Shown here: piece by piece, positions 27,076 to 34,982 of the stretch
Position numbering within the stretch: position 1 is the stretch's first letter
Layout of the letters: every line of letters begins with the position of its first letter
NCBI RefSeq assembly: GCF_000936425.1
Contig: NZ_AVFK01000036.1
Span: forward strand, 1 to 64,000
DNA: 64,000 nucleotides
From: Skermanella aerolata KACC 11604
GTDB lineage: Bacteria; Pseudomonadota; Alphaproteobacteria; Azospirillales; Azospirillaceae
Direction: 5' to 3'
Program-made: the position numbers and the translations under genes
Notes under the pieces: generated by a model
Told to the model about the DNA's origin: nothing
What the model saw: the letters and a program-made list of their open reading frames with translations, nothing else
The model's database searches: none

Positions 27076-27182
27076 GGCGGTTCGTTCGCGTTGACGTTGT
27101 GTCGATGGCGGAATGACGGCGGTCACTGGATCGTGGCCGGCGGATCATCTTCGGGATGGTTCGCCGGCCCCGCCGGATCCGT

Positions 27183-27196
27183 TTGATACACGTCAA
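27183..27196. promoter_or_regulatory. FNR/FixK-type box upstream of phaB
   Basis: TTGATacacGTCAA has one change from the TTGAT-N4-ATCAA palindrome and fits the FixK/FNR form with a G in the second half. It lies 109 bp before the phaB start in the phaA-phaB gap. It could raise phaB expression under low oxygen. Confidence 0.55.
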
Positions 27197-27304
27197 GGCG
27201 AACCTTTCATCCTTTGAACCATATTGCCTGATCGAAGCATGTACAATCATGCGAATTCGGGCATGAACATCTCATCAAATCATCGCTTTAGTGGGGAGGA
27301 ATCA

Positions 27305-28027
27305 ATGGCAAGAGTTGCAGTGGTCACCGGCGGAACGCGCGGTATCGGCGAAGCCATCTCGCTCGGTCTGAAGGAAGCCGGCTACAAGGTCGCCGCCGTC
27401 TATGCCGGCAACGACGAGAAGGCCAAGGAGTTCTCCGAGCGGACCGGGATTGCCGTCTTCAAGTGGGACGTCAGCAGCTTCGACGCCTGCAAGGAAGGTC
27501 TGGCGAAGGTCGCGGCGGAACTCGGTCCGGTCGAGATCGTCGTCAACAACGCCGGCATCACCCGTGACGGCGTGCTGCACCGGATGACCTTCGAGCAGTG
27601 GAACGACGTCATCGCGACCAACCTGACGTCCTGCTTCAACATGGCCCGCAACGTGATCGACGGCATGCGCGAGCGGGGCTTCGGCCGGATCGTCAACATC
27701 GGCTCGGTCAACGGTCAGGCCGGCCAGTACGGCCAGGTCAACTACGCCGCGGCAAAGTCCGGCATCCACGGCTTCACCAAGGCGCTGGCCCAGGAGGGTG
27801 CGGCTAAGGGAATCACCGTCAACGCCATTGCGCCCGGCTACATCGACACCGACATGGTCCGCGCCGTGCCGCCGAACGTACTGGAGAAGATCGTCGCCAA
27901 GGTGCCGGTCGGCCGTCTCGGCAAGGCGTCGGAGATCGCGCGCGGCGTGCTGTTCCTGGTCGCCGACGAGGGCGGTTTCGTCACCGGTTCAACCCTGTCG
28001 ATCAACGGTGGTCAGCACATGTATTGA
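27305..28027 (+). CDS. phaB: Acetoacetyl-CoA reductase PhaB
   Basis: A 240-aa short-chain dehydrogenase reducing acetoacetyl-CoA to (R)-3-hydroxybutyryl-CoA with NADPH. It has the Rossmann motif TGGTRGIGEAI, the NNAG motif (VNNAGITRDGVLHRM), catalytic Ser in NIGSVNGQAGQYGQVNYAAAKSG (Tyr and Lys of YxxxK) and a C-terminal GFVTGSTLSINGGQHMY. ATG 27305 has ggggagga 5 bp upstream; the frame open from 27224 is longer but poorly placed. Confidence 0.97.
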   Translation: MARVAVVTGGTRGIGEAISLGLKEAGYKVAAVYAGNDEKAKEFSERTGIAVFKWDVSSFDACKEGLAKVAAELGPVEIVVNNAGITRDGVLHRMTFEQWNDVIATNLTSCFNMARNVIDGMRERGFGRIVNIGSVNGQAGQYGQVNYAAAKSGIHGFTKALAQEGAAKGITVNAIAPGYIDTDMVRAVPPNVLEKIVAKVPVGRLGKASEIARGVLFLVADEGGFVTGSTLSINGGQHMY

Positions 28028-28059
28028 TCGACCATCCTCTTCACGATGGTAAGATCCGC

Positions 28060-28085
28060 GGGGCGCCCATCAGGGCGCCCCGTTT
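28060..28085 (+). terminator. Rho-independent terminator after phaB
   Basis: A 9-bp GC-rich perfect stem (28060-28068 with 28073-28081) with loop atca is followed by gttt. It lies 32 bp after the phaB stop. The short T-run makes it a moderate-strength terminator. Confidence 0.75.
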
Positions 28086-28119
28086 GCATTCGAGCACATG
28101 CCTGTTTCCTGGAGGCCCC

Positions 28120-28500
28120 ATGGTCGAGTACGAGGACGCCAGTCCCGAAGTCCGCGCCGTCTACGATGACATCATGAAGACGCGCGGTACCGATCTGATC
28201 AACAATTTCTGGAAAGCGCTCGCCAGCCATCCGCCGACGCTCAAACGGACGTGGGAGAGCCTGAAGGAGGTCATGGCGCCCGGAGCGCTCGATCCGCTGA
28301 CCAAGGAAATGCTCTATCTTGCCGTCAGCGTCACCAACAGCTGCGAGTACTGCATCGCCTCCCACACCGCGGCTGCCCGCAAGGCCGGCATGACCGACGA
28401 GATGATGGGTGAGCTGATGGGCGTGGTCGGCATGGCCAACGAGACCAACCGGCTGGTAACCGGTTACAGGGTGCCGGTCGACGAGCGGTTCAAGTCGTGA
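28120..28500 (+). CDS. Carboxymuconolactone decarboxylase/AhpD-family protein
   Basis: A 126-aa helical protein of the CMD/AhpD superfamily, often peroxidase- or disulfide-linked. The family CxxC site is in [19 protein letters not shown], with the following His. ATG 28120 has ctggagg 5 bp upstream; the longer frame (28024) would run through the terminator. The gene overlaps the NUDIX gene by 4 bp (GTGA), so the two are translationally coupled. The substrate is unknown. Confidence 0.88.
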   Translation: MVEYEDASPEVRAVYDDIMKTRGTDLINNFWKALASHPPTLKRTWESLKEVMAPGALDPLTKEMLYLAVSVTNSCEYCIASHTAAARKAGMTDEMMGELMGVVGMANETNRLVTGYRVPVDERFKS

Positions 28501-28973
28501 GCCGGGCAGGGCGGGAGTATCCCGATCGTCCCTGGGTCGGCGTCGGAGTCGTCGTCTGGCAGGGCGAGCGGGTACTGCTGATCCGGCGTGGGCGTGCCCC
28601 CAGGCTCGGACAATGGGGATTGCCGGGCGGCGCGCAGTCTGCCGGGGAAACCCTGTTCGAGGCGGCAGTCCGCGAAGTGCTGGAGGAAACCGGGCTGGAG
28701 GTCGTTCCGCATGCCGTCGTGACGGCGCTCGACAGCATCAGCCGCGACGATGCCGGCAACGTCCAGTTCCACTATACACTGGTGGAAGTGGTGGCGGAAT
28801 GCGGCCCCGGCGAGCCGGTCGCGGCGGACGACGCCATGGACGCCCGCTGGGTTCCAGCCGATCGGGTCGGCGATCTTGTCGAGTGGGACGAGACCGTCCG
28901 TGTCATAGAAATGTCCAGGGAGTTCAGGGCATCCGGCTTTCAGTACGGCGGGTTCTCGGACGCCGGGGGCTGA
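28497..28973 (+). CDS. NUDIX hydrolase
   Basis: A 158-aa hydrolase of nucleoside diphosphate-linked compounds. The Nudix box reads [26 protein letters not shown] and matches GX5EX7REUXEEXGU. The N-terminal part [30 protein letters not shown] is typical of ADP-ribose or sanitising NUDIX proteins. GTG start, overlapping the AhpD-like gene by 4 bp. The substrate is not deducible. Confidence 0.93.
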   Translation: MSRAGREYPDRPWVGVGVVVWQGERVLLIRRGRAPRLGQWGLPGGAQSAGETLFEAAVREVLEETGLEVVPHAVVTALDSISRDDAGNVQFHYTLVEVVAECGPGEPVAADDAMDARWVPADRVGDLVEWDETVRVIEMSREFRASGFQYGGFSDAGG

Positions 28974-28979
28974 AGCCCC

Positions 28980-30014
28980 CTATTCCCAGTTCACCTCGGG
29001 AATGCGCATCAGCCGAACCGGACCGAAATAGAGCCAGCCGTCCTGCGCCGTGACCGATGCCTCCACGATCGGCTGCTTGTCCGGCGTGGTGCGACGCGAG
29101 AGCAATCCTAGGGCCACTTTCGCCATGGCCGCATCGCCGGGCCGGACGATGCCGGCGCTGGCAAGACTGTCCATGGTCGGGTTGATGCCCTGGACTTCGG
29201 CGCTCAGCGCGCCGATCGGCTGGAGCGCAGGGTCCAGGGCCAGCGTTCCGGTCCCGGCCATCCGTAGCGGTCCCCAGGCAAGGTCGAGCTGGTCGATGTC
29301 GATGGTCCCGCCGTTCCGGCTCCAGGCGGCAATTTCCGGCTCGGTGAAGCGGGAGGGAAGTTGGCCCTTTATCCTGGCGACGAAAGCGGCAGTGTCGATG
29401 GTGCGGCCGAGCGGGGATTTCTGGTCGGGGGGAAGCCCGAGCTGCGAGAGATCCGCCCTGAGCGTGACGGCGGTCCCGGCATGGTCGGCCAGAGCATCCT
29501 TGGGAAACTCGGCGCTGAGCTGGACGCCGTCGGCGGTCGCTGCGTTGAGGCCACCCGGCAAGCCGGCAGTTACCCGGTTCAGGCGCAGGGAGACGTCCTC
29601 GACTCCTCCACCCATCTTCAGATTGACGTGGCCGATGCCGCCGTCCTTCGCCATGATGCTGAGCGGCGGAGCGGCCCCCCGTCCCATGATGGCCGCTTCC
29701 TGTTCGCCCGGCAGGTCTATCGTGAACTCCAGGGGGTTCCAGGGACGTGCGCGGGCAATCAACCCGGGGCCGCGCCAGCTCAAGCCGTCGGCACGCTGGA
29801 TCGAAAAATCCGTTGTGGTCGCGGTCAGGGACAATGGGTAGCCGGACAGCTCCAGTCCCTTGTACTCGATGAAGCTCGCATTTGCCCGCTCAGCGGCGAT
29901 CCAGCCGTCGATGCTGTCGCGCACGACGCCGGCGGCGTAGAACCACCACGCCGTATAGCCGGCGCCGAGGACGGCAAGCAGAAGAAGAGAGAGCAGGATG
30001 GGTCTGGCGCGCAT
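28980..30014 (-). CDS. DUF2125-domain protein
   Basis: A 344-aa protein with an N-terminal membrane anchor (RPILLSLLLLAVLGAGYTAWWFYAAGVV) and a long periplasmic beta-rich domain of the alphaproteobacterial DUF2125 type (VVRDSIDGWIAAERANASFIEYKGLELSGYPLSLTATTTDFSI). The function of the family is unknown. It converges on the NUDIX gene with 6 bp between stops. Confidence 0.88.
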   Translation of the reverse strand: MRARPILLSLLLLAVLGAGYTAWWFYAAGVVRDSIDGWIAAERANASFIEYKGLELSGYPLSLTATTTDFSIQRADGLSWRGPGLIARARPWNPLEFTIDLPGEQEAAIMGRGAAPPLSIMAKDGGIGHVNLKMGGGVEDVSLRLNRVTAGLPGGLNAATADGVQLSAEFPKDALADHAGTAVTLRADLSQLGLPPDQKSPLGRTIDTAAFVARIKGQLPSRFTEPEIAAWSRNGGTIDIDQLDLAWGPLRMAGTGTLALDPALQPIGALSAEVQGINPTMDSLASAGIVRPGDAAMAKVALGLLSRRTTPDKQPIVEASVTAQDGWLYFGPVRLMRIPEVNWE

Positions 30015-30132
30015 GACTCGACCGGTATGGGGAAGGGCGCTGACTTATACCGGGTAGCGGCGATGGAGGTCGAGCGCCGTGTCGATCTGTGCTACGGTGG
30101 CATCTGCGCTGAGGGGACACTATCTGAGGGTC

Positions 30133-30816
30133 ATGTCTGCCGAAGATTCCAAACGCGGCGCGATCGAAGACGATTCCGCCACCCTTTCCCAGGAGCTTGC
30201 CGAGAGCGACTTCGGCGCCACTTTGGGCGTCGAGTCGGCAATGGTCTTCCGGCCCTCCCGCGGCTCCGTACTCTTTCCGAAGATCAAGGTGCCGCCGGGA
30301 ACCGACCTTTGGGTGTTCGGCTACGGATCGCTGATGTGGAACCCCGAGTTTCCCTATGCCGAGCGGCGGCAGGCGTTGCTGAGGGGCTATCACCGGCGGT
30401 TCTGCGTCTATTCGCATCGCTATCGAGGTACGCCCGACCGGCCGGGACTGGTTCTGGGCCTTGATCGTGGCGGTTCCTGCCGGGGCATCGCCTTCCGGGT
30501 CGAACCGCCGCATGTCGACTCGACGATCGACCTGCTCTGGGACCGCGAAATGGTCAGCGGCGTCTATTCTCCCAAGTTCATCAAGGTCTCGACAGATGAG
30601 GGCCGGATACCGGCCTGCACGTTCGTCGCGGACCGCGCACACCGGCAATATTGCGGCGAACTGGGGCCGGCGGATGTCGTCCGGTTCATCCGGCAGGGCG
30701 TCGGAGAGCGTGGCCCCAACCGCGACTATCTTGCCAATACGGTTGGTCATCTACGCGACCTTGGCATCGTCGATCAGGGACTGGAGAAATTGCTGGCTCA
30801 GGTCGGCAAGGCTTGA
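30133..30816 (+). CDS. chaC: Gamma-glutamylcyclotransferase, ChaC family
   Basis: A 227-aa protein acting on gamma-glutamyl peptides such as glutathione and releasing 5-oxoproline. It has the substrate loop WVFGYGSLMWNPEF and the following RRQALLRGYHRRFCVYSHRYRGTPDRPGLVLGL. The likely catalytic Glu is in LWDREMVSGVY. ATG 30133 has tgaggg upstream; the frame open from 30079 is not needed. About 45 N-terminal residues before the domain look unstructured. Confidence 0.92.
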   Translation: MSAEDSKRGAIEDDSATLSQELAESDFGATLGVESAMVFRPSRGSVLFPKIKVPPGTDLWVFGYGSLMWNPEFPYAERRQALLRGYHRRFCVYSHRYRGTPDRPGLVLGLDRGGSCRGIAFRVEPPHVDSTIDLLWDREMVSGVYSPKFIKVSTDEGRIPACTFVADRAHRQYCGELGPADVVRFIRQGVGERGPNRDYLANTVGHLRDLGIVDQGLEKLLAQVGKA

Positions 30817-30847
30817 AGCGGGATCGGTTGTAACCATATAATTTTCG

Positions 30848-30904
30848 ATGCGGGGACGACCCTGCATTTTCCCATGAGCACTTTTCGGCCGGGACGACCC
30901 AGCC
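30848..30904 (+). promoter_or_regulatory. Guanidine-II riboswitch (mini-ykkC) upstream of sugE
   Basis: Two small hairpins each carry the same GGACGACC core with an ACGA loop. Hairpin 1 is 30848-30867 (8-bp stem with one G-U pair). Hairpin 2 is 30887-30904 (ggc/gcc and ggg/ccc with one mismatch). Paired ACGR-loop hairpins define the guanidine-II class, which controls guanidinium exporters. The sugE ribosome-binding site follows at 30913-30918, so guanidine probably frees it for translation. Confidence 0.92.
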
Positions 30905-30924
30905 ACGGACAATGGAGGTCTGTG

Positions 30925-31245
30925 ATGGCTTGGGTATTTCTGTTCCTCGCCGGAGTTTTCGAAATCGGCTGGGCCTTGGGGTTGAAGCAGACGGAAGGCT
31001 TTACCCGCCTCGTCCCTTCCGTTCTCACCGCCGGCTGCATGGTCGTCAGTCTGGGACTTCTCGGGCTGGCGCTCAGGACTCTGCCGCTGGGTACGGCCTA
31101 TGCGATCTGGACCGGCATCGGCACCGTCGGAACCGTGATCGCCGGCATGGCGATCCATGGCGAGCCCGCCAACGCGCTTCGCCTTGGCTGCATCACCTTG
31201 ATCGTGGCCGGCATCGTCGGCCTGAAACTGGCGCCGGGCCACTGA
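30925..31245 (+). CDS. sugE: Guanidinium exporter, SMR family (Gdx/SugE)
   Basis: A 106-aa four-helix small multidrug resistance protein. The essential Glu13 lies in AGVFEIGWALGLKQTEGFTRLVPS, and the Gdx-subtype stretch LPLGTAYAIWTGIGTVGTVIAG is present. Gdx exports guanidinium in exchange for protons. ATG 30925 has tggagg 6 bp upstream, right behind the guanidine-II riboswitch, which supports the assignment strongly. Confidence 0.96.
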   Translation: MAWVFLFLAGVFEIGWALGLKQTEGFTRLVPSVLTAGCMVVSLGLLGLALRTLPLGTAYAIWTGIGTVGTVIAGMAIHGEPANALRLGCITLIVAGIVGLKLAPGH

Positions 31246-31356
31246 TTCGACACCGTATTCTACGGTTACATACCTGAAGGATGGGCGGTGCAGCCGCTAC
31301 AGTCGGCGTCTGAAGTTGGTTTTCACCTGGGAAAGCGTCGGCGTGTGGAGGCCAGG

Positions 31357-31602
31357 ATGAGCGGGACGGCCGGGTTCGTATTGCACCGCTTTCCCGCCTA
31401 CAGGGACGTGATCCTGCTGCGGCTCCGAACCGACTCCCGGTTCAGGACGATGTGCGCCGACTACAAGGAAGCATCGGATGCGCTGGCGTCCTGGGAACAG
31501 TCGGCAACGCCACGTGCGGGGGACTTCGTACGGGACTACAGGCGTCTGGTGGCGGAACTGGAACGTGACATACTCTCGGATCTGCTGGAGCATGACACTT
31601 GA
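31357..31602 (+). CDS. Small hypothetical protein
   Basis: An 81-aa predicted soluble, mostly helical protein with charged heptad-like stretches (VILLRLRTDSRFRTMCADYKEASDALASWEQ and DYRRLVAELERDILSDLLE). ATG 31357 has a ggagg box 6 bp upstream; the frame open from 31288 is less likely. I do not recognise the family. It follows sugE by 111 bp and could be separately transcribed. Confidence 0.6.
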   Translation: MSGTAGFVLHRFPAYRDVILLRLRTDSRFRTMCADYKEASDALASWEQSATPRAGDFVRDYRRLVAELERDILSDLLEHDT

Positions 31603-31733
31603 GCGGGGGCCTGCTACCTGCGATGGAAACCTCCAAAGGGTTTCGAAAGGGGTATGACTTGCATACCGTTAAAATGTTATATTCTTTTCAACCGGGCGAG
31701 TCAGCAGTGACCACCGGATGAAGCCCCGACTAA

Positions 31734-31766
31734 AGACCCCGCTGCGATGCCTCCGCACCGGGGTCT
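31734..31766. other. Hairpin in the gap between the small ORF and aqpZ
   Basis: agaccccg (31734-31741) pairs with cggggtct (31759-31766) around a loop that can form a smaller gcg/cgc stem; attta follows on the plus strand. It might end plus-strand transcription or shield the aqpZ 3' end. The U-tract is poor, so it is a weak call. The surrounding 31603-31836 shows no gene. Confidence 0.4.
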
Positions 31767-31836
31767 ATTTATGTCCGGAGTCTGTCTTCCTCCGGGTCTC
31801 GTAGCGGCACGGCGAGATGCGGATCGGTATCTGCGC

Positions 31837-32574
31837 TCAGCGTGCCGGTTCGCCGGTGATCGCCGGCTTGATCGCCGTCTCTTCGGCCGCCAGCGCCCGG
31901 TAGGTGAGCCCGCCCAGCACGCCGCCAATCAGGGGTGCCACCCAGAACATCCAGAGCTGCTGGAGAGCAACGCCGCCCTGGATCAGGGCCGGTCCCGTGC
32001 TGCGCGCCGGATTGACGCTGGTATTCGTGATCGGGATGCTGATCAGGTGGATCAGCGTCAGGCCCAGACCGATGGCGATCGGCGCGAAACCAGCCGGGGC
32101 GCGGCTGTCGGTCGAACCCAGGATGATCATCAGGAAGCCGAAGGTCAGGATGATCTCGATGGCGATGCCGGAGTTCAGCGAATAGCCGCCGGGAGAGGCA
32201 GCACCGAACCCGTTCGCGGCGAGCCCCTTGACCGCCAGATCGTAATCCGCCTTGCCGCTGGCGATGAGGTACAGGGCACCTGCCGCAAGGATGGCGCCGG
32301 CTATCTGGGCGATGATGTAGCTCAGGATATCCTTGGTCGGGAAACGTCCGCCCGCCCACAGGCCGATTGTGACGGCCGGATTCAGATGGCAGCCACTGAT
32401 ATGGCCGATCGAGTAGGCCATCGTCAGCACAGTCAGTCCAAAGGCGAACGAGACACCGAGCAGGCCGATGCCGACTTCAGGAAAAGCCGCGGCGAATACC
32501 GCGCTGCCGCACCCTCCAAAGACAAGCCAGAATGTGCCGATAAGCTCGGCGGACGCTCGACGAAGCTGCGACAT
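31837..32574 (-). CDS. aqpZ: Aquaporin Z
   Basis: A 245-aa six-helix water channel with the two NPA motifs in [19 protein letters not shown] and [18 protein letters not shown]. It matches AqpZ in length and in the start [34 protein letters not shown] 32574 has aggag 7 bp upstream; the frame open to 32640 is not used. Monocistronic on the minus strand. Confidence 0.95.
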   Translation of the reverse strand: MSQLRRASAELIGTFWLVFGGCGSAVFAAAFPEVGIGLLGVSFAFGLTVLTMAYSIGHISGCHLNPAVTIGLWAGGRFPTKDILSYIIAQIAGAILAAGALYLIASGKADYDLAVKGLAANGFGAASPGGYSLNSGIAIEIILTFGFLMIILGSTDSRAPAGFAPIAIGLGLTLIHLISIPITNTSVNPARSTGPALIQGGVALQQLWMFWVAPLIGGVLGGLTYRALAAEETAIKPAITGEPAR

Positions 32575-32807
32575 TGTTTTCTCCTGATTTGATTGGTGTG
32601 TAGCGCCGTTTTCGTCGTTCTGCCTGTCCGACCGGATCATCCGCGTGCCGGATCGGTGCTCATCGCCGAAACGATCCAGGCATGTATCCCCCGAGTCCCG
32701 GGAGCGCAGCCTTGGGACACCTCCGAGACTTCAACATCGCGACCTGGATGTGCACGTACTTTACCGTAGTTTACCCGTTATCACGGTTGCCGAACGCGGC
32801 TTTGAGC

Positions 32808-33782
32808 CTACTGGAGGTTACCTTCCTCCGCTTGCGCTTCCATGCGTGAGGAAGTCGGCACACGGGTCGTCCCGACCGTCGGGATCGGCAGCCGGGCACC
32901 AAGACTGGCTGCCAGTGCCGTCTGCAACGTCAAAACCGGCGCGTCGGCCGGCATGTCATACGCCTCAGTCCAGACGTACGTTCCCATACGTGCATCGACG
33001 AGGCTCGCGGTGAGCCTGATAACTCCCGCATTGGACCTCACGCTGCCGGTCAGGAACATGTCGGCCTGGATCTGCGGAGCCGTGCCGTCCTTGGTGGAGT
33101 GAGCCAGAACGTCCACCGTGCCGTTCCGGATCAGCACTTGAGTGACCTCCTCCGCCAAACCGTTGGCGATCATGCCGCTCCGGTCGTCGGCAGTCGTGGT
33201 CGAGAACGGGATGATATGGATACGGGAACCGGTTTTGAGGCCGGCACCCGTCTGATATGACGGGTGGGCATACTGCCGGGACCATGCGAAGGCGGCGATG
33301 CTGACGGTCAGCAGGGCCGTTCCCATAATGGCGGCAGGTTTTCGCCATTTGTCGGATCGAGCGGGGGCGACGGATCTTGGACCGGGAGGAACAGTAACCC
33401 GGGCCATCCGGAAGACAGGAACATAGCCGCCTTTGGGCAGGTCGATGACGACCGGATCGTTGATTCCCTGCGTCAGGTAATAGCGTTCCAACCGGCGGCG
33501 CAACTGGCTTGCCTCGATGCGCACCATCGGATCTGTCTGCGGATCGAAGGTTTCGTCGCGATCCAGTACCGATATAGCGACTGAATATGCCTTGATGCGC
33601 CCGGCACGTCCTGCAAGGGTTTCCTCGACGATGTAGCTGAGGAACCGCAAGCTACGTTTCGAGCGGCGGAACTCTTCCCCAGCGCAGATCTTCGCCAGCT
33701 GCAATCGGATCTGCTGGGGAGACAGAGGAGTGTCGGACTGATGCGTGGGACTACACGGCTGGTCCGATTTATAGGACTTCAA
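32808..33782 (-). CDS. Membrane-spanning winged-helix/TolB-like protein (paralogue 1)
   Basis: A 324-aa protein. The N-terminal part (about 25-115; LAKICAGEEFRRSKRSLRFLSYIVEETLAGR, then RIKAYSVAISVLDRDETFDPQTDPMVRIEASQLRRRLERYY and IDLPKGGYVPVF) resembles the winged-helix input domains of TolB-like cyclase/TPR proteins. One membrane helix (AAIMGTALLTVSIAAFAW) follows. The periplasmic-side region resembles a TolB-N/FlgO-like domain. I choose the TTG at 33782 because ggggagg lies 5 bp upstream; the longer frame (33968) lacks this. Function unknown; CadC/ToxR-like membrane regulator is one possibility. Paralogous to the gene at 34975. Confidence 0.75.
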   Translation of the reverse strand: MKSYKSDQPCSPTHQSDTPLSPQQIRLQLAKICAGEEFRRSKRSLRFLSYIVEETLAGRAGRIKAYSVAISVLDRDETFDPQTDPMVRIEASQLRRRLERYYLTQGINDPVVIDLPKGGYVPVFRMARVTVPPGPRSVAPARSDKWRKPAAIMGTALLTVSIAAFAWSRQYAHPSYQTGAGLKTGSRIHIIPFSTTTADDRSGMIANGLAEEVTQVLIRNGTVDVLAHSTKDGTAPQIQADMFLTGSVRSNAGVIRLTASLVDARMGTYVWTEAYDMPADAPVLTLQTALAASLGARLPIPTVGTTRVPTSSRMEAQAEEGNLQ

Positions 33783-33970
33783 GATCGCCTCCCCAAATGC
33801 CGGGCAGATCATCCAAAGCGACGATACGATAAACGTAGCGCAGACAAGCAGGGGACTATCTAGGGGTGTAGTACGATCGAGCCCATCCTTTGTCTTGAAA
33901 TAATGGTGAAAGTGGAACCTTGATCGTTTGTCTGCTCGTGCTCTCACCAGCAGAATCGGGAGGGGCAACA

Positions 33971-34345
33971 GTGAAAGTCAATGGCATGACTAAGCTCGGT
34001 AGTGCAGCAACCCTGGCCTTGCTCTTATTGACGGCTGGGTCCGCTCAGGCCCAACTGCTTTTCGGCAGCCGCCTTGGGCAAGCGCACTATGAGGGTGACG
34101 ACACGAAGATCATCATGAAGGTCGGCGCCGACATGCTGCGCAATGCGTGCGACGGGGAGTCGCGCCCCTGGTCCAATCCGCAGACCGGGAACAGCGGGAC
34201 CATCACGGTTCTGCGGAGCTACACGCGCGGTCAGATGCCGTGCCGCGACACCCAGGTCAACAGTCAGCTGAAGGATCGTAACGTCGTCTACGTCCTGCCG
34301 GTTTGCCAGATAGCCGACGGCAGCTGGAAGTTCGCGCCGCAGTGA
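33971..34345 (+). CDS. Small secreted protein with 17-kDa surface-antigen-like domain
   Basis: A 124-aa protein with a signal peptide (GSAATLALLLLTAGSAQAQ). The mature part is RPWSNPQTGNSGTITVLRSYTRGQMPCRDTQ...VYVLPVCQIADGSWKFA. The W-N-x-x-T-G and CR...C...G-W pattern resembles the 17-kDa antigen / RT0821-type domain. It has three cysteines and no lipobox, so it is probably periplasmic. GTG 33971 has a gggagggg box 5 bp upstream; ATG 33986 is possible. It is divergent from the winged-helix gene and followed by the glycolipid-binding-domain gene. Confidence 0.72.
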   Translation: MKVNGMTKLGSAATLALLLLTAGSAQAQLLFGSRLGQAHYEGDDTKIIMKVGADMLRNACDGESRPWSNPQTGNSGTITVLRSYTRGQMPCRDTQVNSQLKDRNVVYVLPVCQIADGSWKFAPQ

Positions 34346-34412
34346 CGTCGCGGCAGGTGAGGATGCGATAGCCTTTCGGCGCCGCATCCTCCGTGTGCAA
34401 ACGGAGCCTGAG

Positions 34413-34982
34413 ATGAGCGGTGACCATACGATCCGTGCGCGCTGGCGCCGATGGGAAGGTCTGGGGCTTGAGCACTTGGTTCTTCAGGAAGGACCGTTGG
34501 GGATAGTCGCGGAGGCAGCGGTCATCGGCGGTGACGCCGAGGAAGATTTCGCCATGACCTACAGGATCGCCTGCGGTCCGGACTGGGAAGTCCGGACCTT
34601 GGAGGCGCGCATCGTCGGCATGGCCTGTTCGATCCAGATCGCCAGTGACGGCTTGGGGGCTTGGACGACGGCCGGAGGGTCGCCACTTCCGGCCCTGGAC
34701 GGTGCGATCGACGTCGACATCATGGCGACTCCCTTTACGAACACTTTGCCGATCCGCCGCCTGCGCCTTGACGAGGGGCAAAGCGCCGAGATAACCGTCG
34801 CGTATGTCAGTGTGCCCGATCTGGCGCTCTCGGCATCCCGGCAGAGATATACTTGCCTGAAGTCAGGCTCGCTTTACCGGTTCGAGTCGGTTGAGAGCGG
34901 CTTCAGCCGCGATATCGCGATCGACCGGCTCGGGCTGGTGGTGGAGTATCCCGACCTGTTCCGGCGTGTCGCCGATGCTTGA
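34413..34982 (+). CDS. Putative glycolipid-binding protein (PF06475-like)
   Basis: A 189-aa protein matching the Glycolipid_bind family pattern. It has RARWRRWEGLGLEHLVLQEG near the N-terminus, then LDGAIDVDIMATPFTNTLPIRRLRLDEGQSAEITVAYV, SRQRYTCLKSGSLYRFESV, and GLVVEYPDLFRRV at the end. Members are small beta-barrel-like proteins with possible lipid or glycolipid ligands; the role is unproven. No signal peptide. ATG 34413 has ggag 6 bp upstream. It overlaps the next gene by 8 bp. Confidence 0.85.
   Translation: MSGDHTIRARWRRWEGLGLEHLVLQEGPLGIVAEAAVIGGDAEEDFAMTYRIACGPDWEVRTLEARIVGMACSIQIASDGLGAWTTAGGSPLPALDGAIDVDIMATPFTNTLPIRRLRLDEGQSAEITVAYVSVPDLALSASRQRYTCLKSGSLYRFESVESGFSRDIAIDRLGLVVEYPDLFRRVADA

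Noticed and set aside
27135-27169. Inverted ggccggcg/cgccggcc after phaA
   Set aside because: The loop is 19 nt and no U-tract follows, so intrinsic termination is not supported.
32645-33013. Plus-strand ORF between aqpZ and the winged-helix gene
   Set aside because: It runs into the 3' end of the minus-strand gene, has no ribosome-binding site and no recognisable features.
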